Part shown: positions 55,563 to 64,000 of the stretch, one piece after another | How the letters are laid out: each line of letters starts with the position of its first letter | How positions within the stretch are numbered: the stretch's first letter is position 1 | Assembly (NCBI GenBank): GCA_028622995.1 | Contig: JAJQJQ010000008.1 | Coordinates: 2,418,001 to 2,482,000, forward strand | Length of the DNA stretch: 64,000 nucleotides | Origin: Panagrolaimus kolymaensis | Lineage: Eukaryota > Nematoda > Chromadorea > Rhabditida > Panagrolaimidae | Reading direction: 5' to 3' | Position numbers and translations under genes: made by a program | The notes under the pieces: model-generated | Seen by the model: only the letters and a program-made list of their open reading frames with translations | What the model was told of the DNA's origin: nothing | The model's database searches: none

Positions 55563-56384
55563 TTAAATATTAATATTAACATAATGCCTTGTTTTTTTAG
55601 GCCACTGTTGACGCATTTCGTTCACAGCGGCTTTCAACGTTGACTTGTGAAGTTCTGGATTGTTCAAAAATAAATTAAAATGATAGTATGCTGGTTCATC
55701 GTAACGAACATTATTTTTAATAAATTTACATAAAAGTGAAATATGAGCTACAAGTGATAAGTGATGCACGGAAATGCTAATACCATTTAAATGTGAATTG
55801 AAAATTAAAGAATTCATTTTTTGGAAAATCTCAGTTGTAAAAATTTTATTTTTATTTGAATAGGTAAGTAAGCAAAGATTTGGGACCATTTCGAGGTAGT
55901 CGTTAATTTTTAGTAAGCTACCATTTTCATTTTGAGTTTCCACATTTTTCAAGCAAAGGTATTTTATTGTTTTGCTTCCCATTAATTTATTTAGTTCTCG
56001 TAAAGCTAAATTTTGGTTTTCTAGTTCTAAACTGATCAAACTGCAACGATAAATAAGTTCTAACACATTCATGCCATTTTCACCGATAATAGATAACTTG
56101 AAAGTTAACCAGTATTTAATATTTTTTAAATTAAGCTTTAATGTGTAGGGGGAGAGATATTTATAGCAGTTAAAAGCTAAATAATTATTTACCTGATAAA
56201 CGTTATTATCAACCACGACAATATTATTCTTTGAGAAAAAGTATTTACAAGTTTTTTGAAGTTTTAAAAGTCCAATGGCGGAGAGAGGGTTTTGAATGAT
56301 GTAAGAAATAATTCCAAATGGAAGAGAGAAATATTGATGCATAGGAAAATCAAATATATTTTGACTACTGAGCTGTATTTTCAT
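55563..56384 (-). CDS. F-box-like protein 4
   Basis: A single exon of 273 residues starts at ATG 56382-56384 (MKIQLSSQNIFDF). It is closest in pattern to copy 1 (47521-48327): YFSLPFGIISYIIQNP, LLKLQKTCKYFFSKNNI, NENGSLLKINDYLEMVPNL. It lacks the HPNPATF leader of copies 2, 3, 5 and 6, so it belongs with copy 1 as a second subfamily. The frame is intact. Confidence 0.65.
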   Translation of the reverse strand: MKIQLSSQNIFDFPMHQYFSLPFGIISYIIQNPLSAIGLLKLQKTCKYFFSKNNIVVVDNNVYQVNNYLAFNCYKYLSPYTLKLNLKNIKYWLTFKLSIIGENGMNVLELIYRCSLISLELENQNLALRELNKLMGSKTIKYLCLKNVETQNENGSLLKINDYLEMVPNLCLLTYSNKNKIFTTEIFQKMNSLIFNSHLNGISISVHHLSLVAHISLLCKFIKNNVRYDEPAYYHFNLFLNNPELHKSTLKAAVNEMRQQWPKKTRHYVNINI

Positions 56385-57202
56385 AGTCACAGCATTTATA
56401 AAAACTATATATTAATGAATCTAAAAAAACATTTTGGTTCAAGTCACCACTTGTTTATGGTTTTTGTTATTTGTTTTTGTCTTTTGTATGAACCTTTAAC
56501 TCTTTTTTGCTCTTAGAGATAGTAGTAAGGCAGCATAACATCGAAAATGTCAAATTTCTTTTTCATTAAATGCACGATTTGTAATTATGAATTTATCAAA
56601 AACATTTATCTCTGTTAAAAAAAGACTGATTAATAAGAAACTTAAAGGAATTAAAAACTTATAATAAACTAAATTTTGAGATTTCATAAAAATATATTTG
56701 GAAATTTTAGTTCTTTATAAACATAATTTATTTGCAGTGAACCAATAAGGGAGAGTTTTGTTGATAAAAGCCAAATTTTTAAATTTTCATCAAATTTTTA
56801 AAAATCGGATAAAAGTTTATAGGGTAAAAATCAGGGTTTCGCGGAATTCCGCTTCCGCATTCCGCTTTTGCGGAATTCCGCATGTTTTTGGATTTCCGCA
56901 AATTCCGCGGAATTCCGCAAAATTTTGCGGAATTCGAAAGCGGAAGTGAATCTAAGGGGAGAGGACATGACGAGAAAAAAAAGAAAAAAAAATTCCGCTT
57001 CCGCATTCCGCTTTTGCGGAAGTGAATTTTAGAATTCCGCTTTCCGCGGAAGCGGAATTTTTTGCAATTCCGCGAAACCCTGGTAAAAATGAATAAAAGT
57101 AGTGCTTAAATACCTGAATATGTACTCATGAAAATATTTATTTACAACAATTACAGATATTTACTTTTACAAATTTCAAAAAGAAAGCCATAGTTATTTT
57201 TA
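56385..57202. other. Intergenic with MITE
   Basis: Apart from the element at 56832-57082 nothing is supported. From about 57115 the sequence repeats the 3' flank of the KP4-like gene (51185-51243). Confidence 0.45.
56832..57082. mobile_element. hAT-like MITE made of GCGGAATTCCGC motifs
   Basis: The 251-bp element starts CAGGGTTTCGCGGAATTCCG and ends with the inverse CGGAATTGC...CGAAACCCTG. Perfect 8-bp direct repeats GTAAAAAT flank it (56824-56831 and 57083-57090). The interior consists of alternating TTCCGC and GCGGAA units. The CAGGG termini and 8-bp duplication are hAT hallmarks. There is no coding capacity. Confidence 0.92.
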
Positions 57203-57345
57203 TTAACAAAGTCTTTCGCATCCACTAGTACCTCCAACATAATTAACGGTCAAAATACCATTTCCTGGGTCATTGCTTTCAGGAAAATCGATGGGAACAC
57301 TTCCACATCCCTTACATCCATGATCAATCAAATTATTAAGAAGTT
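57203..57345 (-). pseudogene. Truncated KP4-like gene copy
   Basis: On the minus strand this repeats the C-terminal half of exon 2 of the gene at 51244-51699, including HGCKGCGSVP and the stop, with few changes, plus the 3' flank. Exon 1, the signal peptide and the first part of exon 2 are missing; an F-box-like relic abuts it. It is not functional as it stands. Confidence 0.8.
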
Positions 57346-57640
57346 AAAAGAAATGAATAACAAGTTGCTTCAGTGGCATTCACTAGAATTAAATTTCATA
57401 AAAGTGTTATATCCAAAATTTGGGGATAAATTTGTAATTAATATTTTGACATCATTCCATTTCTCACAATAGTAATCCAATCGTTAAACATATGGGAAAA
57501 GAATTTGATACGAACCAATTAACGCGTCATCGCTTTTTTGTTTTGTTTGTATTCCATAAATTAAACCACGCAATTTTTCCACCATCCATAAGGAAATTTA
57601 TTTCATTTAATTAAAGTATAATTTTGTTGCGAAATATAAA
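57346..57640 (-). pseudogene. F-box-like gene relic
   Basis: Minus-strand pieces LMDGGKIAWFNLWNTN and WNDVKILITNLSP match the middle and late blocks of the copy at 59708-60571, interrupted by stops and shifts. It directly joins the truncated KP4-like copy, so the two were brought together by rearrangement. Confidence 0.6.
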
Positions 57641-57953
57641 AATAATTAGGGTGCAGTTAACAATATAATTAAGAATTTGTAATAGAGATTTTCCATCAAT
57701 AAACCCATATTTTTGGCCGCCACTTTATTGATGTTGGACAAGCTAATGTTTTATCAAAATTGATTCAGTCCATTTGAATGCTGCCACCCGCCAGGTTCAA
57801 TCCAAAGTACAAGAACCCCATCAAGTTACTTTCTCATTTCTCACTACATCATTGAAGGATATAATTTGTTGACAAATTTAGTATTTTTAATTAAAAATGT
57901 TAAAAGCAACATTTATATTTTTTTAATTGAGATATATACAGATAACTAAGAGA
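57641..57953. other. Intergenic
   Basis: Nothing supported; 3' flank of the Sre receptor. Confidence 0.35.
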
Positions 57954-59245
57954 CTACACTTTCCATGCATCATTTAATTGGTTAAAGTGAACATCGAGGG
58001 TTTGCTTCATTGGAATCGACTTTCCAAGAGCGGTGGTTACGGTAGTCGTCGTCTGGTTGTAGACGTGCGCGGAAGAATCTGTCCAACAACACACTTTTCC
58101 ATTGATTTTCTCAATGCTTCTCCGACGTTTGTATTCTTTAAAAAAGAAATACGCGCATGCATAAAAATACAAATCGTATGTCTAAAAAAAACATTTTGTA
58201 TGCATACAAAATTTTCTAAAATATACTTACTAAATAAAAAATATGACTACGAATATGGTTTTTGGGTGTAAAAAATGGAATAACAGCAGCCAGAATTGGT
58301 TGAGAGAACGTCACGATAGTCGTTATAAAAACAAAAGGTTTGAGGAAGGATAAAATTCGAATATTTTCCACGAGTTGATATCGCTGAGTTAAAAATGGAA
58401 TGTTTTTAGTGGTTTCTCGAAGTCGGTAATTTTTCCATATTAAAAACCAAGCAAGCTGAAATAAAAAATTGATAGAAATTGATAAAAATTAAAATATATA
58501 AATAGAAAATGTGTGGGCAGACTCAGATTAATAGAGAGTTTTTATTTCAAATTTTGCAAAGCTATACTGAGAAGACAATGTACTTACCAAAAAGCATGAC
58601 CCTTGTGTAGTAGCCATAAAACTCTGAATAAAAGCATCTGGCAATCCTATGAAAACATAAATAGAAGTATAAGCTAGAGCTGCAGCAACCATCAAACATC
58701 CCAGTGTTTTACTAACTGTTTTCATTTTAGTACTTTTTTCATATGTATCCCAATACGTAGTGGCAATGAGTCTTTCAATCAATAGGAAACAACAAGAAAA
58801 TCGAATAACATAACCACTCAAATTTTGCAAATATTTAAAAATAAATGAAATCGAAGCATTCAGGGTTAGACTATCAGACATGAGATAGTATACCGCCGCA
58901 CACCAAGTAGTTATGGTAGCAGGGATTATGAAAGGATATGCAATAATGTGGATGATTCTGAAAAGAAAAAAAAATGTCATGAAACAAAAATCCAGGGTCT
59001 AAATTCCTATTTTTGATTCATTTTGTTAACTTAAATCGAAAATATAGTGGTTATTAGTAATCATGTCGTTCCCATTTTTTAAAAGCTACCGTAATCTTCT
59101 CTATCTGCCCAGCAACTTACCGAATAGGCGCAGCAATACAATGTCTTCGACTCAGCACAAACAAAATAACTCCAACCCATACAAACGACAACAATCTTAT
59201 AATAACAAAGGTTGTAATCACAAATTTATCAGCAAAATCCAACAT
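57954..59245 (-). CDS. Sre-type chemoreceptor (7TM)
   Basis: Four exons on the minus strand, 59121..59245, 58588..58957, 58231..58455 and 57954..58181, join in phase to 315 residues, starting MLDFADKFVITTF. Seven hydrophobic segments are visible. LLIERLIATTYWDTYEKS after TM3 and QRYQLVENIRILSFLKPF before TM6 are signatures of the Sre family (PF03125) of nematode chemosensory receptors. The C-terminus is short and Thr-rich (NQTTTTVTTALG). Sre proteins act in the cilia of sensory neurons. The frame is intact, and the length is near the family norm. Confidence 0.85.
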
Positions 59246-59707
59246 CTTTTCCAGTCCAAAGAAAAATAAATAAAAGTAAAACTGTAGAGTAGACTATAAA
59301 GTTTTTTTGAGATAAATAATTACACTTGTCCTTTCATGCACAAACCTATTTTTTATTATTAAGAAATATAAAATAATATAACTTTGATAAGTTTTTTTTT
59401 CTAATTAGACAATACTTTTATGCTTAACTAATTGTCGTTCTTTTGCCAACATGTAATTATTTTTTAATTAAAAATATAAAATTAAAAAGAAGTGGTTTTT
59501 ATATATCCATATGAAGTTTCCGATAGAAAGTGGCAAAGTACACAAAATCCCACACAAATAGGTGCATTGTTTAATAAATGAAAGTCAAAAAAAATATTTG
59601 TTTTCAAAAAGATTAATAAAAGTATGCTTAGGAAAGTTTATTAAAAAACGCATAAATACTAAATCCAACAAAAAAAAAATGATGCATACAAAACAAAATA
59701 AACTTAA
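59246..59707. other. Intergenic
   Basis: AT-rich, no gene supported; upstream side of the Sre receptor. Confidence 0.4.
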
Positions 59708-60571
59708 TCAAGATATATAAATACTTGGTTTTGCTATAGTTTTCCAATTTCCAAGAACTTCAGCAACGGCTGCTTTCAAACTTGATTGGTACAATTCCTT
59801 GTTGACATTAATTTTCAAATCAAAGTTATAAAAAGTTTGTTGGATGGCATTTTTTCTGATAAAATTGCTTAAAAGTGAAATATCAACATCTGGAGAGAAA
59901 TTGTAAAAAGAAACTCTAACGCAGTTCCACTTCGAATTGATTGCTAAAATACCAATGTTTTCTAAAGTTTTATTGGTAAAAATTTCATTTTTACACGAAT
60001 AATCCAAGCGTTCAACAATTGGAACTTTGAGAAGAATTTGATCCAATCCAATTAATGCGCCATCGCTGTTTGTGATGTTTGTGTTCCATAAATTCAGCCA
60101 AGTAATCTTTCCACCATCCATAAGAAAATCAATTTCATTCAAAGTTAAATTTTGATTTGGAATATTTAAATTTCGAAGACTACATCGATAAATGTTCCTT
60201 AGAATGTTGAGCCTGCAATGAATATCGGTTGAAAGGGTTTTTTTAAACCAAAATTTAGCAAGATTAAAACCATTAAGATAAAATCTTTTTCCATAATTGT
60301 CATTTATAAAACAAAATAATTTATTCTCTTGTTGAATAACATTTTTATTAATAATAACGATTTTATTTTTAGCAAAAAAATATTTGCAAGTTTTTTGTAG
60401 ATTTAAAAGTCCTTCAGCTGAAATTGGATTACGAATAATGTAATGAATCAAAGTTGACGGAAGCGAAAAATATTGTTGATCAGGCCATTGAAAGGTTTCA
60501 GGATTAGGATGAATGAAAACTTTAATAATTTTATTTTCTTCATAATATTTTAACAAATTACTACCCATCAT
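59708..60571 (-). CDS. F-box-like protein 5
   Basis: A single exon starts at MMGSNLLKYYEEN (ATG 60569-60571, 287 residues); an in-frame ATG at 60691 would add 40 residues with no counterpart in paralogs. It carries VFIHPNPETFQ, YFSLPSTLIHYIIRNP, LLNLQKTCKYFFAKNKI, FLMDGGKITWLNLWN and LLSNFIRKNAI. It is the best match for the relic at 57346-57640. The frame is intact. Confidence 0.65.
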   Translation of the reverse strand: MMGSNLLKYYEENKIIKVFIHPNPETFQWPDQQYFSLPSTLIHYIIRNPISAEGLLNLQKTCKYFFAKNKIVIINKNVIQQENKLFCFINDNYGKRFYLNGFNLAKFWFKKTLSTDIHCRLNILRNIYRCSLRNLNIPNQNLTLNEIDFLMDGGKITWLNLWNTNITNSDGALIGLDQILLKVPIVERLDYSCKNEIFTNKTLENIGILAINSKWNCVRVSFYNFSPDVDISLLSNFIRKNAIQQTFYNFDLKINVNKELYQSSLKAAVAEVLGNWKTIAKPSIYIS

Positions 60572-61233
60572 TTTTGGTTCTTTCCTGATGACAAAAAATA
60601 TAATAAATGACTCAATAGCTTTTTTTTTTTCTTTTAAACTTTTTTTTCCATTTGAGACATTGTTCGTCCTGATTGAAGATGTGATTCTCATGAGAGGTCA
60701 AACCAATTTTTTTTACCAAAAAGCTGACTCACAATATGTTGTTACCATTTTTTCTTTTCGAGTTGAAGAAAAATACAGTCGCTGCGCTGCATGGGTTCAT
60801 TCTTTAAGATTATTTTTTTTACCTTTAGAGGTTTTGAAAAATTGAATATCAATCAAAGGTCAAATTTATTTTTGTTGCCAACAAACGAATGAGTGTTGTG
60901 CTTTCCTTTTTAAACAGGTTTATGAACGCTGAATTTATTAAAGCTATGAAGAACATCTCGATGAGGGTGGTGGTGTTGTAGGAGCAGTTTTCTTTTTGCA
61001 AATATTAGGATATAATTTATTTTTTAAATAAGGGTAGAGAAAACGATGAATGCAAAAAATACAACAATAAAATTCGGTAATATAAAAAGTTTTATTTTTG
61101 TCAAAAAATCAAAGAAAGGTCAAAACAAAAAAACAAAAAAAAACAAAAATGTTAAAAACAGAAAAAGGTAAAGTTTCGATTCTTTTTATTATTACTTTTC
61201 AAGTTTTTTTTTGTATGTATAATAAAATATGGA
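60572..61233. other. Intergenic
   Basis: No gene supported. It includes the upstream side of F-box-like gene 5 and the 3' flank of gene 6. Confidence 0.4.
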
Positions 61234-62052
61234 TTAAAAAGCCAAAACATTTGGTTTTGTTTTTGTGTTCCAATTTTTTAGCGCATCATTAAGAAGAGAG
61301 TTGAGTTTGTCGCGAGATTCAAGAACATTACCATGCAAAATAAATCGAAAATGAGAAGATTTTTCAATACTTGCATTATTTTTAACAAAATTGCATAAAA
61401 TTGATACATCTGCTTCAGGGGATAAATCATAGATGGATAAAGTGAAACTATCAAATTTTGAATTAAAAACCAAAGAATTCATTTTTTGAAATGCTTCAGT
61501 AGAAAATATTTCAGTTTTATTGTGATAAATGAGATCTTTAAGATTTGGAGCCTTTTCAAGATATTTATAAATTTGAAATAAGTCGCCATTTTCATCAATT
61601 GTATTCACATTGCTTAAAAAAAGCGACGTTATTCTTCCACCATCCATAAGAAAATTAATTTCAGAGTAACTTAAATTTTGTTCATTAACATGTAAACTAA
61701 AAATGCTGCAACGATAAAGGTTTTTAGTAATTTTAGTTGCCAATTTATTATAAACCGAAAATGAACCATTTAACCAATATTTAATTTCACCAAAATCAAG
61801 TTTTTGCTTAATATTAAATTTTTTCCAACACAACAAATTATTTGATTCATAAGAAACTCCATTGTTAATAAGGAGAATTTTATTTTTAGCAAAAAAATAT
61901 TTGCAGGTTTTTTGAAGCTTTTCAAGACCTGTGGAGGATTTACTATTTTTAGTAAAAAATGAAATCGTATCAAATGGAAGTGAAAAATATTGTTGTTGAA
62001 ATGAATCAAAAGTTGCAGGGTTGGGATGAACAAAGTTGGTTGAAGATTCCAT
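61234..62052 (-). CDS. F-box-like protein 6
   Basis: A single exon of 272 residues starts at ATG 62050-62052 (MESSTNFVHPNPATF). F-box-like part: YFSLPFDTISFFTKN, GLEKLQKTCKYFFAKNKILL. Later blocks: FLMDGGRITSLFLSNV, NGDLFQIYKYLEKAPNL and LCNFVKNNA. The N-terminus resembles copies 2, 3 and 5, while the LFQIYKYL block resembles copies 1 and 4, so it looks intermediate between the subfamilies. The frame is intact. Confidence 0.65.
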   Translation of the reverse strand: MESSTNFVHPNPATFDSFQQQYFSLPFDTISFFTKNSKSSTGLEKLQKTCKYFFAKNKILLINNGVSYESNNLLCWKKFNIKQKLDFGEIKYWLNGSFSVYNKLATKITKNLYRCSIFSLHVNEQNLSYSEINFLMDGGRITSLFLSNVNTIDENGDLFQIYKYLEKAPNLKDLIYHNKTEIFSTEAFQKMNSLVFNSKFDSFTLSIYDLSPEADVSILCNFVKNNASIEKSSHFRFILHGNVLESRDKLNSLLNDALKNWNTKTKPNVLAF

Positions 62053-62967
62053 ATTTCATTAATTTTTTTAAGAATATCTAAAAGTCTAGAATATCGTAAA
62101 ACGAGCAAAGCCTCAACACACAAAGTTTTTTTCCTCATAAAATTGTTTTTCCTTGCCAATATTTTTTTTCAGTTTTTCTGCGACCTTTGAGATTTAGGAA
62201 TTTAAGGGTTAATAGAGGAGGAATAAAAAATTAATACTATAGATAATTAAAGTCCACCACTAAGGTCAGCGGAATATGATTATTTCACACTTGTAATAGC
62301 TCTGCTATCGTAATGGGTTTAGCTTCCAGAGAATCAATCGTGCCTGCACGAAATCTTCCACTGTCAGAGTAGCTAATTGGTGGTTGCATGATGGATAAAC
62401 ACGAAAAGACACGAAGAAGTTAAATTAAATGAAGTTTATTAAACAAACAAATAAATAATACCAAGTCACAAAAAAGAGGAGTCGAAAGTCGTCGTCGTTG
62501 AAATCGAAGAAGTCGAAGTTCGAAGGAATGAATGTCCAATAAATCAAGTGTCGAAGAAAAATGAAGAAAAGATCAGCTAAGCATTCATGCAAAAATGAGA
62601 GAGCATAAAGAATGAGGAGCGCATATTAAGAAACATATTGCCAGAGAATTGATGGAGAATTTAATGGAGATACTCAACACACTATTGTTTTTTCAAAAAA
62701 GGGCAAGAGAAATTGTGGGTCAAAAAAACAATAGCCACATTGAAAAAAATATTTGTGACTCAAAAAGTTGATAGAAAGTTTTCCAATAAATAAATGGCCT
62801 GGTTTAATAATTCATATCTGTATTCAAATAATTAACTAAGTTTTCTATAAATTAGCGACAACACTTTCTAGAATTTCTTATTTTTTATAAAAACAAATAA
62901 AACATTGTTAAACAAGAAATTAAAATATTAAAAGAAAGTAAAAAACAAGACGAAAAATAGTTTTGTT
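62053..62967. other. Intergenic with a possible LTR-like segment
   Basis: About 62255-62690 is richer in GC than its surroundings and differs in texture. Read on the minus strand, it starts near TGTGTTGAGTATCTCC and carries AATAAA in the middle. It ends with GATTTCGTGCAGGCACG and CTCTGGAAGC-type sequence, as a solo LTR might. No flanking duplication was identified and no retroviral-type gene is present, so this is only a suggestion. Confidence 0.3.
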
Positions 62968-63240
62968 TTACTTAAAAAGCTTAATACTAGGTTTATTTTT
63001 GCCATTCCACATTTGAATCAATTCATCTATAGCATTACTTAAAGTTGTCCTGTATATTTCAAGTCCAATACATGCTATACAAAAATTATACTTAGAAGAT
63101 TTAGAGGCATTTTTTCCAACGAAATTAAGCAAAAGTGAAATATTTAAATCAGGCGACCAATTGAATATAAAAATATGGACAAAAAACCATTTTGATTTAG
63201 TTGACAGAAATTTAATATTTTCCAATGTTTCATTTGTTAA

Positions 63241-63937
63241 AGGGAGTAGGGTTCCGATCCCCCCCGAAATCAGAAAAAGTCGGGGAACGGGGAATCCCCG
63301 AAAATGGATTTTGACCCGGGGAATTCCCCGGCCGGGGAGAGCATCTGTCGGGGACGGGGAATCGAGGAATCCCCGAAATTCAAAAATTTTTCCCCGACAT
63401 TTTGAAAAGCCATTTTTTAAAGGAAATTTTTTTTCTTTTATGTAAATAATAGCATATTTAGTCTTAATTAATAAGAATCTAGAGTATGGGCTAATAAAAA
63501 CCCATGTTTTAAACAAAATAAAAATTCTCCCCGTATTTTTCCCCGTGAAAAATGGATCGGGGAAGGTACGGGGAATTCCCCGATTGGGAAAGCTGAATCG
63601 GGGAATCCCCGACCGGGGAACGATATTGGTCGGGGACGGGGAATCGGGGAGTTTCCCCGGGCCGGGGAATCGGGGAAAATCCCCGAGTTCGGGGGGGGGG
63701 GTCGGAACCCTAAAAGGGAGTGTCTCAGGCGATGGCAGGATTCCTTACTCCGGGTGTTCCTAGCCCGAAAGTTTTTTCACTGTCTCATAGCCTTCCAAAG
63801 TGCTACAAAAAGTTTGAAGCCTTTTGTAGCTATTTGCAAAAAAAGTTCCTTCCACGAAAAGCGTTTCGAAATGTTTCGTAAACAAAAACAAAGGGAGCCG
63901 GCGTAAGGAATTCCTGCCATCGCTTGAGACACTCCCT
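63241..63937. mobile_element. TTAA-duplicating MITE (piggyBac-like) carrying a nested element
   Basis: Left AGGGAGTGTCTCA(G)GCGATGG and right CCATCGC(T)TGAGACACTCCCT are inverted, extending ~34 bases to GTAAGGAATTCC. TTAA lies outside both ends (63237-63240 and 63938-63941). The host reading frame is restored only by a 4-bp duplication, which supports TTAA. The element itself is ~223 bp; the other 474 bp are the nested insertion plus its 8-bp repeat. The termini are not classic piggyBac (CCC...), so the superfamily is uncertain. Confidence 0.85.
63247..63712. mobile_element. hAT-like MITE made of CCCCGA/TCGGGG motifs, nested
   Basis: This 466-bp element has TAGGGTTCCGA at the left and TCGGAACCCTA at the right. 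It is flanked by perfect 8-bp repeats AAAGGGAG (63239-63246 and 63713-63720). The interior is saturated with CGGGGAA, TTCCCCG and related units, giving a sharp GC peak. About 150 bp (about 63390-63530) are ordinary AT-rich sequence. It landed in the first few bases of the TTAA element, so it is the younger of the two. Confidence 0.9.
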
Positions 63938-64000
63938 TTAATATTTCTTTTTTATTTGCATAATAAAAAGTTTCAAGGTTTGGAAGTTTAATAAGAATTT

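Larger units (their letters stand above)
62968..64000 (-). pseudogene. F-box-like gene 7, split by nested transposons, 5' end outside window
   Basis: On the minus strand the gene enters at the window end (ILIKLPNLETFYYANKKEI, 64000-63938). It is cut by the TTAA element and continues at 63240 as LTNETLENIKFL to KPSIKLFK and stop at 62968. Removing the element and one TTAA restores the frame exactly. The block order matches intact paralogs (…EIFTNETLENI…, LLLNFVGKNA). The rest lies beyond the window. Confidence 0.8.

Noticed and set aside
54995..57006. Open frames within the palindromic elements
   Set aside because: They encode only the repeated motif in translation (SNIRNSKPSN-like or FCGIPRN-like) and lie inside MITEs.
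63237..63941. Assigning the TTAA element firmly to piggyBac
   Set aside because: The target duplication fits, but the termini AGGGAG/CTCCCT are not the usual CCC start, so only piggyBac-like is stated.
1..64000. CRISPR arrays, bacterial operons or ribosome-binding sites
   Set aside because: The sequence is eukaryotic with spliceosomal introns; no regularly spaced direct repeats were seen.

Overview
The window is eukaryotic, strongly AT-rich DNA that fits a nematode. Introns are mostly short (45-90 bp) and begin GTAAG and end in TTTTAG. There is a complete Sre-type chemoreceptor, a nuclear receptor with the CAACAAFF P-box of nematode supplementary receptors, TSP1-like/Cys-rich secreted proteins, and large families of divergent F-box-like and Hsp70-like genes. 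The last two recall free-living clade IV nematodes (Panagrolaimidae); that placement is inferred from gene style and was not tested.

Layout. 0.2-6.2 kb: a duplicated convergent pair of multi-pass membrane protein genes (A on +, B on -), with degenerate extra A pieces and a long-TIR MITE. 6.7-8.0 kb: a single-exon 7TM receptor. 8.4-26.1 kb: four Hsp70-like loci around a multi-exon secreted CUB gene; a fifth lies at 44.6-47.0 kb. Each Hsp70-like protein joins a degenerate, probably inactive nucleotide-binding domain (NBD) to a canonical Hsp70 NBD and has no substrate-binding domain. Two loci look intact (19.8-22.6 kb and 44.6-47.0 kb), one is nearly so, and two are pseudogenes. 26.9-43.3 kb: a nuclear receptor with a DNA-binding domain and no ligand-binding domain, with very long introns; a mucin/TSP1-like gene lies antisense inside one of them. 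47.5-64 kb: seven F-box-like loci, all on the minus strand. Among them are a small Cys-rich peptide gene, a KP4 killer-toxin-like gene, a plant self-incompatibility S1 (SPH)-like gene and an Sre receptor.

Mobile DNA is abundant and well resolved. Five small elements have clear ends, target-site duplications, or both: three or four are hAT-like with 8-bp duplications and interiors built from one short palindromic motif, and one has a TTAA duplication. A TTAA element carrying a nested 8-bp-TSD element splits an F-box-like gene, and removing both restores the frame. A 2.05-kb element with long inverted repeats that hold tRNA-like A/B boxes splits an Hsp70-like gene.

The main candidates for something undescribed are the pseudo-NBD + NBD Hsp70 family, the KP4-like and S1-like secreted genes lying head to head 467 bp apart (possible lateral acquisitions), and the motif-saturated MITEs. 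Exon boundaries were assigned by eye from GT-AG signals, frame phase and comparison among paralogs in the window.
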